A model generated the notes under the pieces. It was not told the DNA's origin, made no database searches, and was given only the letters and a program-made list of their open reading frames with translations. 64,000 nt of DNA from assembly GCA_014730275.1 (NCBI GenBank), contig WJIL01000108.1, positions 1-64,000 on the forward strand, written 5' to 3'. Both the position numbers and the translations under genes were made by a program. Positions 15,429 through 23,659 of this stretch are shown here, piece after piece. The DNA is from Candidatus Lokiarchaeota archaeon (GTDB lineage: Archaea > Asgardarchaeota > Thorarchaeia > Thorarchaeales > Thorarchaeaceae). Every line of letters starts with the position of its first letter. Within the stretch, counting starts at the first letter, position 1.

Positions 15429-16628
15429 CTACCTTTCTTCTTGCAGTTTCTTGATCTGCTCGATGATTTCAGGGACAACATCGAACAAATCTCCTACGAT
15501 GCCGAAATCAGCTACTTCGAAAATCGGCGCTTCTGGATCCTTGTTGACAGCTACTATAATATCGCTGCTTCTCATTCCTGCTAGATGTTGAATTGCACCA
15601 CTGATACCGAAAGCGAAGTAGAGTTTGGGACAGATGGTGCGTCCAGACTGGCCGACCTGCTGGGTTGGTGGGAGCCAGCCTGCGTCGACGATGGGACGTG
15701 AGCCGCCAACAGCAGCGTCGAGCAAGTCAGCCAATTTCTTGGGAAGGTCCAGGTTGGAAGGATCTTTGATGCCACGGCCGCTACAGACAACTATGTCAGC
15801 CTCTTCGACCGATTTCATTCCTTCGACCTTTTCGATGACGGTGTCAAGGACTTCGGTCCGGATCTGTGATTTGTCGATTGTAATGTCGACCTTTTCGATT
15901 TCACCCTCTCGTGATTCATCCGGTTCAGCCACTTTGAATACATTGGGACGAACAGTGGCCATCTGTGGGCGGGTATATGGAGTGATGATTTCAGCCATGA
16001 CGTTGCCACCAAATGCAGGGCGTGTCTGAACGAGTTGACCTTCATCATCGATGTCAAGTGCCGTGCAGTCCGCAGTAAGTCCAAGTCCAAGTCTGGCTGC
16101 AACGCGAGGAGCCAAGTCTCTGCCATTGCTTGTCGCACCATAGAGTACTATTGAAGGATCTCTGGAGGATATCAGAGAGGTTACAGCGATTGTATACGCA
16201 TCAGTGGTGTAGTCCGAGTAGATTTCATCGTCGATAAGCAGAACCTTGTCAGCCCCCTGGTAGATGAGCGGCTGAGCCAGGTCGTCGATGTCATGGCCAA
16301 CGATAACTGCAGTAAGGTCCTCACCTAGTTTGTCAGCAAGCACCCTTCCCTCTGTTACGAGTTCGTTAGCGACACTACGCAGTCTTCCCTCTTTGGTCTC
16401 ACAAACTACCCAAACACCTTCGTAACCTTCAAGAGCTTCCTGGTCCACGGCTTTTCGTTCGATTTCGATAGCATCAACGGGGCACACTTCCTCACAGGAG
16501 CCACAGAGTACACATTTGTTCATATCGAAGGCGACTTTCTTGCCATCCTTCTTAATTGCTCCAAAATTGCATACTTTTAGACACATGCCGCATCCAGTAC
16601 AAGTCTCTCTATCGTAATTCAAACCCAT
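15429..16628 (-). CDS. etfA: electron transfer flavoprotein alpha subunit with N-terminal 2x[4Fe-4S] ferredoxin domain
   Basis: 399 residues from ATG 16628, which follows the etfB stop by one base; an upstream in-frame start would overlap etfB. Residues 1-60 are a ferredoxin with two clusters (Cys10, 13, 16, 20 and Cys39, 42, 45, 49). The rest is EtfA: an alpha/beta domain I, then the FAD-binding domain with VGQSGRT, ISGAIQHLAGM and NKDPEAPIFEVADFG. Ferredoxin-fused EtfA proteins are known in anaerobes, where they link flavin-based electron transfer, sometimes bifurcating, to iron-sulfur partners. No dehydrogenase or EtfC/X gene is adjacent, so the electron donor is unknown. Confidence 0.92.
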   Translation of the reverse strand: MGLNYDRETCTGCGMCLKVCNFGAIKKDGKKVAFDMNKCVLCGSCEEVCPVDAIEIERKAVDQEALEGYEGVWVVCETKEGRLRSVANELVTEGRVLADKLGEDLTAVIVGHDIDDLAQPLIYQGADKVLLIDDEIYSDYTTDAYTIAVTSLISSRDPSIVLYGATSNGRDLAPRVAARLGLGLTADCTALDIDDEGQLVQTRPAFGGNVMAEIITPYTRPQMATVRPNVFKVAEPDESREGEIEKVDITIDKSQIRTEVLDTVIEKVEGMKSVEEADIVVCSGRGIKDPSNLDLPKKLADLLDAAVGGSRPIVDAGWLPPTQQVGQSGRTICPKLYFAFGISGAIQHLAGMRSSDIIVAVNKDPEAPIFEVADFGIVGDLFDVVPEIIEQIKKLQEER

Positions 16629-16629
16629 T

Positions 16630-17418
16630 TCATATCGCCCCCTTCTTCGCGAGGAATTCAACAAGTTGTTTGGCTCCTTCCTCAGGAGTCTCGGGTTCTA
16701 TTTTGATACCACCTTTCTTCTTTTCAGGCGGGAACACCTTTCTGACCTGAGTTGGTGAGCCCTTCAACCCAACTTCGTCTTCATCCACACCAAGGTCCTC
16801 AAAGCTCACTTCTTCCAGCGGTTTCTTCTTCGCCTTCATAATACCCATAATATTCGGCAACCGTGGTTCATTGAGACCCTTGGTAGCAGTAAGTAGCAAG
16901 GGCATCTTGCCTTTGACAACTTCGTAACCTTCGTCGGTCTCCCTGTGAACAGTAATATGCTTCTCGTCATCAGATACCTCGATATCGCGGACATAACAGA
17001 TCTGTGGAATACCCAGCAATTCTGCGATTTCAGGACCGACCTGTGCAGTATCACCATCAATGGCCTGTTTGCCACAAATCACCAGATCGTAATCCATCTT
17101 CTTAATCTGCTGTGCAAGAGTGTATGATGTTGCCCAGGTATCAGCCCCTGCAAAAGCTCGATCAGTGAGGAGAACAGCCTTGTCGCCACCCATTGCTAAG
17201 GCTTTGTAAAGCGCATCCTTTGCCTGTGGGGGGCCCATGGTGATAATGGTGACCTCACCGCCGTACTGCTCCTTCAACTGCATCGCAGCTTCTACAGCGA
17301 ATTCGTCAAATGGATTCAGAATTGACGGCACACCTTCACGCACAAGCGTGTTAGTCTCCGGGTCAATCTTGACCTCTGCTACTTCGGGAACTTGTTTTAT
17401 TGGCACTACAATTTTCAT
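16630..17418 (-). CDS. etfB: electron transfer flavoprotein beta subunit
   Basis: 262 residues from ATG 17418 (an in-frame start nine bases upstream is possible). The N-terminus MKIVVPIKQVPEVAEVKID and the segment ILNPFDEFAVEAA are typical of EtfB. The family signature VICGKQAIDGDTAQVGPE is present, as are VRDIEV and the tail SPTQVRKVFPPEKKKGG. It forms the heterodimer with EtfA; this subunit carries AMP or, in bifurcating forms, a second FAD. CTTATAATG at about 17455-17463 is a plausible TATA box. The two genes form a tight operon with no third member. Confidence 0.93.
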   Translation of the reverse strand: MKIVVPIKQVPEVAEVKIDPETNTLVREGVPSILNPFDEFAVEAAMQLKEQYGGEVTIITMGPPQAKDALYKALAMGGDKAVLLTDRAFAGADTWATSYTLAQQIKKMDYDLVICGKQAIDGDTAQVGPEIAELLGIPQICYVRDIEVSDDEKHITVHRETDEGYEVVKGKMPLLLTATKGLNEPRLPNIMGIMKAKKKPLEEVSFEDLGVDEDEVGLKGSPTQVRKVFPPEKKKGGIKIEPETPEEGAKQLVEFLAKKGAI

Positions 17419-17521
17419 TCGGACCATTCCCTATCGCCAGAGGGACCGTTCTACATTATAAGGAATATGCCCTCGGAAATCTAACAACCTCAACAGATAC
17501 CACGGTGCACCAAACGCTTTT

Positions 17522-17541
17522 ACACAACCCTTTTATTGTGT
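17522..17541. promoter_or_regulatory. inverted repeat in the etf / small membrane protein divergent region
   Basis: ACACAA (17522-17527) and TTGTGT (17536-17541) are separated by eight bases, within the 209-base gap between the divergent etfB and 17628 genes. It is about 60 bases upstream of the likely etf TATA box. Short and AT-rich, so chance is possible. Confidence 0.25.
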
Positions 17542-17627
17542 GAACTTTTCTTTTTGTTTAGTTCCATAATGATAGCCTCTCGTAGTTCGATATACTCGGG
17601 AGGTAGACTCGAGGTAGTTGACGGAAA

Positions 17628-17993
17628 ATGAAAGAGAAAGTTATCGGCGCATTAATCTTCATAGTTGCTATCCTAGTGCTCATTTACTACACTTGGGCAT
17701 TACCGCTATTGCAGAACCCATGGTTCGGGCCAGCCCTCAAGACTTGGGTGGACAATACTTTCGGAGCGGGCACTCTTCTACATCAAATCTTCGCCCCAGA
17801 TCCGATGTTCCTCATCATCTTGCCTGTCTGGCTTGCAGCTGTCCTTATCATGGTCATCGGAGCCTGGATTGGTTGGACAATGATGACAACTCCTGCTCCA
17901 GAACCTTTGGAAGACTTCGATTTCGATGAATCTGAGATAGCAGAGCCCGAAATGGAAGAAGAGACTGAGGAAGAGTCAGAAGAAGAGGATTAA
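17628..17993 (+). CDS. small two-helix membrane protein with acidic tail
   Basis: 121 residues. Membrane segments at about 5-25 and 60-85 flank an extracellular-type loop with aromatic residues (LLQNPWFGPALKTWVDNTF). The last 30 residues are strongly acidic (EPEMEEETEEESEEED), likely cytosolic and disordered. No family recognised. It has its own terminator and no cotranscribed neighbour. Confidence 0.65.
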   Translation: MKEKVIGALIFIVAILVLIYYTWALPLLQNPWFGPALKTWVDNTFGAGTLLHQIFAPDPMFLIILPVWLAAVLIMVIGAWIGWTMMTTPAPEPLEDFDFDESEIAEPEMEEETEEESEEED

Positions 17994-18029
17994 TCACATC
18001 CGGTTCTTCACCTTACGTCTACAGTTTAT

Positions 18030-18060
18030 GGGCCGGTTCATCCGGCCCCTCTCCAATTCT
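18030..18060 (+). terminator. terminator of the small membrane protein gene
   Basis: Perfect 7-bp stem GGGCCGG-TTCAT-CCGGCCC (18030-18048), followed by pyrimidine-rich sequence with T-runs. It lies 37 bases after the stop of the plus-strand gene and before the convergent glmM-type gene. Confidence 0.65.
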
Positions 18061-18182
18061 ATTTCTTCTTTAACGCCCGCACAGTCAATCAAAACTAGTT
18101 TCTTATGATGTCATCTATCTATTTCCGCGTACCCGATAGCATAATAGATGATAGGATTCAAAGGCGTTCTATAGGGAGGGGG

Positions 18183-19547
18183 CTAGGCAAGGGTTTCCAG
18201 CGCCTTGAGAATCATGTTCTTCCCTTTTTCTGCTAGCTTCTCAGCTGTTTCCTCCGTTTCACTCTCAGCAAAACAACGCCAGATTGGTTCTGTTCCCGAC
18301 GGTCTCATGAGAACCCAGCCCTCGTCGTACACCAGTTTCACACCATCTATCGTAATTCGTTCTTCATCTTTGGTTAGTTCAAGCAAAGGTTCCAAAATAT
18401 CGAGTTTCTTTTCCTGGGGAACATCCACAGCCAATTTGACGCTTTCATACTGGGGTAAATCAGCAACGAGTTCAGATAGGGTCTTGTTCTCAACAGCCAT
18501 GATTTCAGCCATTTTTCCAGCAGTCATGGCCCCGTCGCGGACTGCCTGATGCTCAGGATAGAACACACCACCGTTTTCTTCGCCGCCCATCTCAGCGTCG
18601 ATTTCAGTCATGCGATGAGACACGTCAACACTTCCTACTACAGTCCAGTCGATTGTCGCCCCTGCTTTTTTAGCAACATCCTCAATCAGGCGACCACTAC
18701 TTACAGGAGTTACCAGAGTCGGATTTTCATACTCGGCTAGGATATAGGAAGCCAGGATAGCAAAGGATTGGTCTCCCCAGAGGATAGTGCCATTCTCATC
18801 AACAAAGGTTGCCCGGTCTGCATCCCCATCATGGGCAACACCAAAATCCGCACCTACAGCTTTCACAGCTGCTGCAAGCATTTCTAGATTTTCGGGTGTT
18901 GGTTCGGGGTCTCGTCCAGGGAATAATCCATCCATTTGAGCATTCAGAGAAATGACCTTGCAACCGAGCTGCCGAAGCAGTATTGGTGTTGCCAGTGAAC
19001 CCACACTATTTGCTCCATCGACCACCACCTTGAGTGCTTGTTTCTTCACAGCTTCTATATCAATGTGAGATTGTATTGCTTGGAGGTAATCTTCGATGGC
19101 AGAATCATAACTCCTTTTGCTGCCAATTTCGGTCCAGCTGGCAAGTTTGAAATCCTCATTGAAGTAGATTTCCTCCATTTCGTCTTCTAAATCTCTAGAT
19201 ACTTCTATACCGTTAGATCCCATGACCTTGAGCCCATTGAATTCTGGGGGGTTATGAGATGCAGTAATCATTATCCCGCCGGTACATCCAAGCTCTGGAA
19301 TAATGAATTGAAGGGTGGGCGTCGGGACGAATCCAACATCCACAACGGATTTCCCGGTAGAAAGCAGACCTGATGTCACTGCATGCTGTAGCATTTCACC
19401 ACCCATTCTGCAGTCGCGCCCGATAGCCACCTCCTCACCTTCTAGAACCGTCCCAACAGCTTTTCCTATGCTAAGAGCGATTTCCGGAGTGATTTCACGG
19501 TTAATGATTCCACGAACGCCATTTGTCCCAAAGAGCTTCTTGCCCAT
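18183..19547 (-). CDS. glmM: phosphoglucosamine mutase / phosphomannomutase family enzyme
   Basis: 454 residues, full length for an archaeal alpha-D-phosphohexomutase. The four family signatures are visible: phosphoserine loop TASHNPPEFNG with Ser97, metal loop HDGDADR, sugar-specificity loop GGEENGG (GEmSGH position) and phosphate-binding loop RPSGTEP. It interconverts 6-phospho and 1-phospho hexoses or hexosamines for nucleotide-sugar synthesis, feeding glycosylation and lipid anchors. Archaeal members annotated GlmM, ManB or Pgm overlap in sequence, so the sugar preference is not certain. Divergent from the TPR gene. Confidence 0.92.
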   Translation of the reverse strand: MGKKLFGTNGVRGIINREITPEIALSIGKAVGTVLEGEEVAIGRDCRMGGEMLQHAVTSGLLSTGKSVVDVGFVPTPTLQFIIPELGCTGGIMITASHNPPEFNGLKVMGSNGIEVSRDLEDEMEEIYFNEDFKLASWTEIGSKRSYDSAIEDYLQAIQSHIDIEAVKKQALKVVVDGANSVGSLATPILLRQLGCKVISLNAQMDGLFPGRDPEPTPENLEMLAAAVKAVGADFGVAHDGDADRATFVDENGTILWGDQSFAILASYILAEYENPTLVTPVSSGRLIEDVAKKAGATIDWTVVGSVDVSHRMTEIDAEMGGEENGGVFYPEHQAVRDGAMTAGKMAEIMAVENKTLSELVADLPQYESVKLAVDVPQEKKLDILEPLLELTKDEERITIDGVKLVYDEGWVLMRPSGTEPIWRCFAESETEETAEKLAEKGKNMILKALETLA

Positions 19548-19624
19548 GGTGAATCGTACCCAGCTTTGTGCAACTAGGCCCAGACTTAAGAGTGTCGCTA
19601 CAGTGTGGCCGAAGGGGGTTCGAT

Positions 19625-20161
19625 ATGCCGTTCGGTTTCTTCAAGAAAGAGAAGGACAAGAAATACGAGAAAGCAGCCAAGCTGCTGGCGGAAGAGAAGT
19701 ATGAGAAGGCAATCTCGCTTCTAGAGGAAGTCCTCGAGGTGGACCCCGAGCATACAAATGCTCTTACGTCAATGGGAGTTGCTATGGTTTCTATGCATGT
19801 CAATCCAAACCTAGCAGATCCCAGTATAGCAGAAGGACTTGATTACTTGAATCGGGCTGCAGAAATCGACCCAGAAGATCCTGTACCCATATTCAACAAG
19901 GCGGTTTTGTTGCGGAAACTGAACAGACCAGACGAGGCAATTGAAGCCTTCAAAGAAGTACTTGAAATCGAGGAGCGACAACCACTTGCCCTGTTACATA
20001 TCGCAGAAATCAACTATGAGCTCGAACGCTGGGAAACTGCCATTGAGTATGCCCGACGAGCGCTTATCAGAGACCCGGGATTAAAAGAAGTAATGAAATG
20101 GGTGCCTGAAGCCATGGAGAAAGCGGGCATGCTCGATGAAGAACAAACGGACCAAAAGTAG
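19625..20161 (+). CDS. tetratricopeptide repeat protein
   Basis: 178 residues from ATG 19625; an upstream in-frame extension is not protein-like. After a basic start (FFKKEKDKKYEKAAKLL), three to four TPR units follow: EKAISLLEEVLEVDPEHTNAL, GLDYLNRAAEIDPEDPVPIF, EAIEAFKEVLEIEERQPLAL and TAIEYARRALIRDPG. The W/L-G-Y-A-F-A-P spacing is clear. TPRs mediate protein contacts; no enzymatic domain is present. Divergent from glmM with about 77 bases between starts. Confidence 0.85.
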   Translation: MPFGFFKKEKDKKYEKAAKLLAEEKYEKAISLLEEVLEVDPEHTNALTSMGVAMVSMHVNPNLADPSIAEGLDYLNRAAEIDPEDPVPIFNKAVLLRKLNRPDEAIEAFKEVLEIEERQPLALLHIAEINYELERWETAIEYARRALIRDPGLKEVMKWVPEAMEKAGMLDEEQTDQK

Positions 20162-20305
20162 TATCGTCTCTATTGAGCTGGTTCATGTTATCTACTTCGG
20201 ACCCTCAAAGTGTTTGTGCTGCTCTTAGCCATATACAAAAATACCCGTTCTGTTTCAGCCTGTCAGCGTCTTCTGAAGAAGATAGATGAGACGGGGTAAA
20301 CAGAT

Positions 20306-20812
20306 ATGGATTGCAAAATAAGGGAATGGGACAGAAGAGCTGACATAGTATTTTTCAAGAAGGCGGAACTGGAGGCATTCAAAGGAACGATTCCAAACGC
20401 CGATGATTTGACCGAGTCGGAAATCAGAAACAAGCTCAAAGAAATGGATGAAAACGACCCTGTCGACCTCACTGATCCAAGTCATGAAGTTTTCATTGCT
20501 GAGACGGATGAAGCAGGGGCAATCGGATTGGCATGGATCCAAGATAGGGAGCCGTTCTGGCGGTTTGAAACCCAGCTCACTTGGATATTCAATCTATATG
20601 TCATTTCACAGTTTCGCAGAAAAGGTATAGCACGGCAGCTCCTTGAGTACATCGAAGCATGGACTCGCAAGCAGGGGTTGTCTCGAATCGGCCTTCATGT
20701 CATCGAATGGAATACAGCAGCAAGAAAACTGTACGAGTCATTGGGGTACAGCTTGCTACATAGCCACAATGAGAGCCGGTTCTATGAGAAAGTGTTATCG
20801 AACGAAGAGTGA
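20306..20812 (+). CDS. GNAT family N-acetyltransferase
   Basis: 168 residues. Core: IFNLYVISQFRRKGIARQLL (motif A with acetyl-CoA loop RRKGIA), LSRIGLHVIEWNTAARKLYESLGY (motif B) and a terminal FYEKVL strand. The N-terminal region (about 1-60) is charged and less typical. Related to RimI-like and small-molecule GNATs; acceptor not predictable. Stands alone. Confidence 0.85.
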   Translation: MDCKIREWDRRADIVFFKKAELEAFKGTIPNADDLTESEIRNKLKEMDENDPVDLTDPSHEVFIAETDEAGAIGLAWIQDREPFWRFETQLTWIFNLYVISQFRRKGIARQLLEYIEAWTRKQGLSRIGLHVIEWNTAARKLYESLGYSLLHSHNESRFYEKVLSNEE

Positions 20813-20979
20813 ATCCTGTAAGCAGAAGTATGCGCATGACAATCCTGGTCTGGGGTAGAATACTTCCTTTCTGTATCGCTCGTTTTCAACAGCTGCTGCA
20901 TAACCCTTAAATTCACACTTTCAAGGCACTTCATTGAATTACTACAAGTAGTATATTCCCCATTTCCTAGGGTGATTAC

Positions 20980-21393
20980 ATGTCTCAACGTGGCAGAGAA
21001 CCAACATATCGTGGCTACAAAATCCAAGAGCTCGTCGAAATGAGCATGGACGATCTCATCGAACTCCTCCCAGCTCGGCGCAGACGATCTCTTAAACGAG
21101 GCCTTCCTCCGCGCCAGAAGAAACTCCTCAAGAAGGTCAGGGAAGCTCGGAAGAAACTCAAGAAAGGAAAGGCCCCAGTCATCCGAACCCACTGCCGCGA
21201 CATGGTCATTCTCCCCGAGATGGTAGACCTCACCTTTGGCGTTCACGACGGCAATCGCTTCCAAGATGTGAAAGTCACCCCTCTTATGATCGGTCATTGT
21301 TTGGGTGAGTTCGCTATCACTAACAAGAAGGTTAAGCATGGCAGCCCCGGTATCGGAGCTACCAAGAGCTCTGCATATGTGCCACTGAAGTAA
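20980..21393 (+). CDS. rps19: 30S ribosomal protein uS19 (S15e type)
   Basis: 137 residues with the archaeal/eukaryotic N-terminal extension (YRGYKIQELVEMSMDDLIELL, LPARRRRSLKRGL). The core is THCRDMVILPEMV, VHDGNRFQDVKV, MIGHCLGEFAIT, KHGSPGIGATKSSAYVPLK, which is diagnostic of S19/S15e. It sits in the small-subunit head and contacts the A-site tRNA and 16S helix 42. Normally this gene lies between rpl2 and rpl22 in the S10 operon; here its neighbours are unrelated and it has its own promoter region and terminator. Confidence 0.97.
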   Translation: MSQRGREPTYRGYKIQELVEMSMDDLIELLPARRRRSLKRGLPPRQKKLLKKVREARKKLKKGKAPVIRTHCRDMVILPEMVDLTFGVHDGNRFQDVKVTPLMIGHCLGEFAITNKKVKHGSPGIGATKSSAYVPLK

Positions 21394-21412
21394 AACCAAG
21401 CACGAAACTTTT

Positions 21413-21440
21413 GGCTGGTCATATGCCAGCCCTTTCTATT
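21413..21440 (+). terminator. rps19 terminator
   Basis: GGCTGG (21413-21418) pairs with CCAGCC (21426-21431), followed by CTTTCTATTTTC. It begins 20 bases after the rps19 stop. Confidence 0.65.
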
Positions 21441-21441
21441 T

Positions 21442-21624
21442 TCATTCCAGAGAGCGGAAAGGCCAATCGTCGATTCCTTCTGCAGCAAGGTCATGTTCAA
21501 CATCTTGTTTCCGTTCCTCTTGCTGAAAGACCCATTTCATCACATCAGACAGCTTCTTTATGTCATCAGGAGGTGTGAGAAGAGCTGCTCTCATTGGTCC
21601 TAGCAATACGAAGGAAAAAATCAT
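21442..21624 (-). CDS. possible small protein, 60 residues
   Basis: An ATG-started frame in the gap between rps19 and the ABC permease gene. The N-terminus is hydrophobic (MIFSFVLLGPMRAALL). The rest is charged and helix-like (DDIKKLSDVMKWVFQQEERKQDVEHDLAAEG), which looks like protein rather than random sequence. It starts 54 bases after the permease stop on the same strand, so it could be the last gene of that operon. No family recognised and no clear ribosome binding site; may be spurious. Confidence 0.35.
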   Translation of the reverse strand: MIFSFVLLGPMRAALLTPPDDIKKLSDVMKWVFQQEERKQDVEHDLAAEGIDDWPFRSLE

Positions 21625-21678
21625 TGAGGGGGGTGGGCTTGAGTTCCTCCCTCAATCCCCGGTCCAGCAGTGACTATA

Positions 21679-22938
21679 CTACTCACTTCTAAGCGCTTCT
21701 ACTGGTTCAAGCTTGGAAGCCCGCCATGCCGGGTAAAGTGCAAATACGACACTCACAAGTACTCCGAAGAGTAAGGCCTCAAGGGCTAATGTAGGTGTTA
21801 GAACAGGTGTTATGGCCATTGGGGCTCGTTGAGCTCCAGGACCTCCTAAACCACCCATGAATCGACCAAAGAAATTGGCTAGCAGGGCCCCAACACCAAT
21901 TCCTATGCCACCGCCAATCAGACCGATGAGAAGAGCTTCACCAAGGAAAATTAGTAGGACACTCCTGCCAGTCGAGCCCAATGCCTTCAGGATTCCGATT
22001 TCTCGGGTGCGCTCCATGAGGGAGACGATCATGATGTTCATGATTCCAATCCCTGCAACAAGAAGCGATATCCCAGCGATTCCCCCAAGAAGAAGCTCGA
22101 CAGTGGCGAGAGCATTAGAGATTGTATTCAACATCGCGGTGGCAGAGACGACTGACACCTCGTTGAGGAATAGTTCTTCAATATCCTCTGAAACAGAGTC
22201 GATAAAGTCACTATCATCACTCTCAAGCTTGACTGCGATTTGAGAAACCTCTTCTGAATCGAAGTACCCCATTGCTGATTCTAGGGATATGTACGCCCCC
22301 GTGTCGGAAGGGCCGAATCCAAAGGCACCGATTTCCTCCAAAATCCCAACAATTGTCACTGACTTGTTGACAGGTACCAGCTTGGTTCCGTTTCTCACCG
22401 TGTAGTATACGTTCACGGTATCACCGAGTTCTACCAGATGTGTTCCGTTGTTCCACGGATCATAAAGACGGTGTCCAATAACCATCTCATCATTAGCCGG
22501 ATTGTCAGGTATCACCCCATGTTCGGCGACAAATGTAGAATACATCTCATGATATGCGTCAAAGTCTGCCCCGGTTAGGCTGAGTGTTCTATCCGAATCG
22601 TCTAATTCAACAGTAACGGTTTTAGAAATCGTGGCACTAGAAGTAACAACACCATCAATCTCGTTAATAAGCTCAGTATCGTTCGCATACAGTGCGAAGT
22701 CGCTATCTTCATTACTGTTGAAACCAAAACCAGTTGAACCTGTCTGTACATTCACAACATCAGTAGAAAGCCCTTCTTGGAACTGGCCAGTTATTGCCAC
22801 CTGGAAACCCTGAGTGAAGGATAGGAGTGCAACAATTGCCCCAACGCCAATAACAATTCCCAAAGTGGTCAGGCCAGACCGAACCTTCCGTAGACGAATG
22901 GCACCAAATGAGTATGATAGTATATCACGTGCTTTCAA
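21679..22938 (-). CDS. MacB/FtsX-type ABC transporter permease
   Basis: 419 residues from TTG 22938, one base after the ATPase stop; a longer version would overlap the ATPase gene. Architecture: N-terminal helix (RKVRSGLTTLGIVIGVGAIVALLSF), a large extracellular domain (about 45-270), then three helices with the FtsX core (LLVAGIGIMNIMIVSLMERTREIGILKALG, LIGLIGGGIGIGVGALLANFFGR, LEALLFGVLVSVVFALYPAWRASKLEPVEALR). MacB-type permeases do not move substrate through the membrane but transmit force to the outer face, for export or lipoprotein/envelope processes. Third gene of the PadR operon. Confidence 0.92.
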   Translation of the reverse strand: MKARDILSYSFGAIRLRKVRSGLTTLGIVIGVGAIVALLSFTQGFQVAITGQFQEGLSTDVVNVQTGSTGFGFNSNEDSDFALYANDTELINEIDGVVTSSATISKTVTVELDDSDRTLSLTGADFDAYHEMYSTFVAEHGVIPDNPANDEMVIGHRLYDPWNNGTHLVELGDTVNVYYTVRNGTKLVPVNKSVTIVGILEEIGAFGFGPSDTGAYISLESAMGYFDSEEVSQIAVKLESDDSDFIDSVSEDIEELFLNEVSVVSATAMLNTISNALATVELLLGGIAGISLLVAGIGIMNIMIVSLMERTREIGILKALGSTGRSVLLIFLGEALLIGLIGGGIGIGVGALLANFFGRFMGGLGGPGAQRAPMAITPVLTPTLALEALLFGVLVSVVFALYPAWRASKLEPVEALRSE

Positions 22939-22939
22939 T

Positions 22940-23656
22940 CTAGTTCCCCCCGTCAGACACAATATGCCCATCCCGCATTCTGAGAATTCGTGGCGTTTCC
23001 TTGGAAACCTCTGGATCATGAGTAACGATGATACAGGTAATATGCTGCTCTTCGTTTAATCCTATAACGAGATTCATAATATCCTGAGCCGTCTCCGAGT
23101 CAAGATTACCGGTTGGCTCATCCATGAGCAAAAATGTTGGATCATTGACAAGTGCCCGTGCAATAGCAACCCGTTGACGTTCACCACCGCTGAGCTCAGC
23201 AGGTTTGTGGTCCATTCGTTCCGCAAGACCAACCTTGGTAAGAGCATCAGTTACCAAGGCCTTCCGCTCATCCTTTGACATTCCTGAAATGGTAAGGGGA
23301 AGCTCCACATTGCCCTTGGCATCTAGCCGGGAGATGAGATTAAAGAACTGAAAGACAAAACCCACGGATTTCCTCATGCCGGCAAGTTCATCATCATCCA
23401 GTTCGTTAAGGTTCACACCGCTCAAGACTACCTTTCCGCTGGTTGGTCGGTCCAGAGCGCCTGCTAGGTTAAGCAAGGTGGATTTGCCGCTTCCACTTGG
23501 CCCCAGAATCGAAATCAGTTCGCCCTGGTGGACATCAAAACTGACTCCACGTAAGGCTTTGACTGTCACTTCACCCATTCTATAGTGTTTAGTTGCATCC
23601 TCTAGTTGTAGTACTGTATTCAGTTGTATCGACCCCTGTGTGGGGCGGAACAACAC
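22940..23656 (-). CDS. LolD/MacB-type ABC transporter ATPase
   Basis: 238 residues from GTG 23656. Walker A GPSGSGKSTLLNL, Q-loop FVFQFFNLI, signature LSGGERQRVAIARAL, Walker B FLLMDEPTGNLD and H-loop IVTHDPEV are all intact. VTVKALRGVSFDVHQGE at the start of the domain is typical for the MacB/LolD subfamily. It energises the adjacent FtsX-type permease. Starts three bases after the PadR gene stop. Confidence 0.95.
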   Translation of the reverse strand: MLFRPTQGSIQLNTVLQLEDATKHYRMGEVTVKALRGVSFDVHQGELISILGPSGSGKSTLLNLAGALDRPTSGKVVLSGVNLNELDDDELAGMRKSVGFVFQFFNLISRLDAKGNVELPLTISGMSKDERKALVTDALTKVGLAERMDHKPAELSGGERQRVAIARALVNDPTFLLMDEPTGNLDSETAQDIMNLVIGLNEEQHITCIIVTHDPEVSKETPRILRMRDGHIVSDGGN

Positions 23657-23659
23657 ACT

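Noticed and set aside
22939-23019. N-terminal extension of the MacB-type permease overlapping the ATPase gene
   Set aside because: The extension is just the other frame of the ATPase C-terminus; a TTG one base after the ATPase stop gives the normal N-terminus (KARDILSYSFGAIRLRK).
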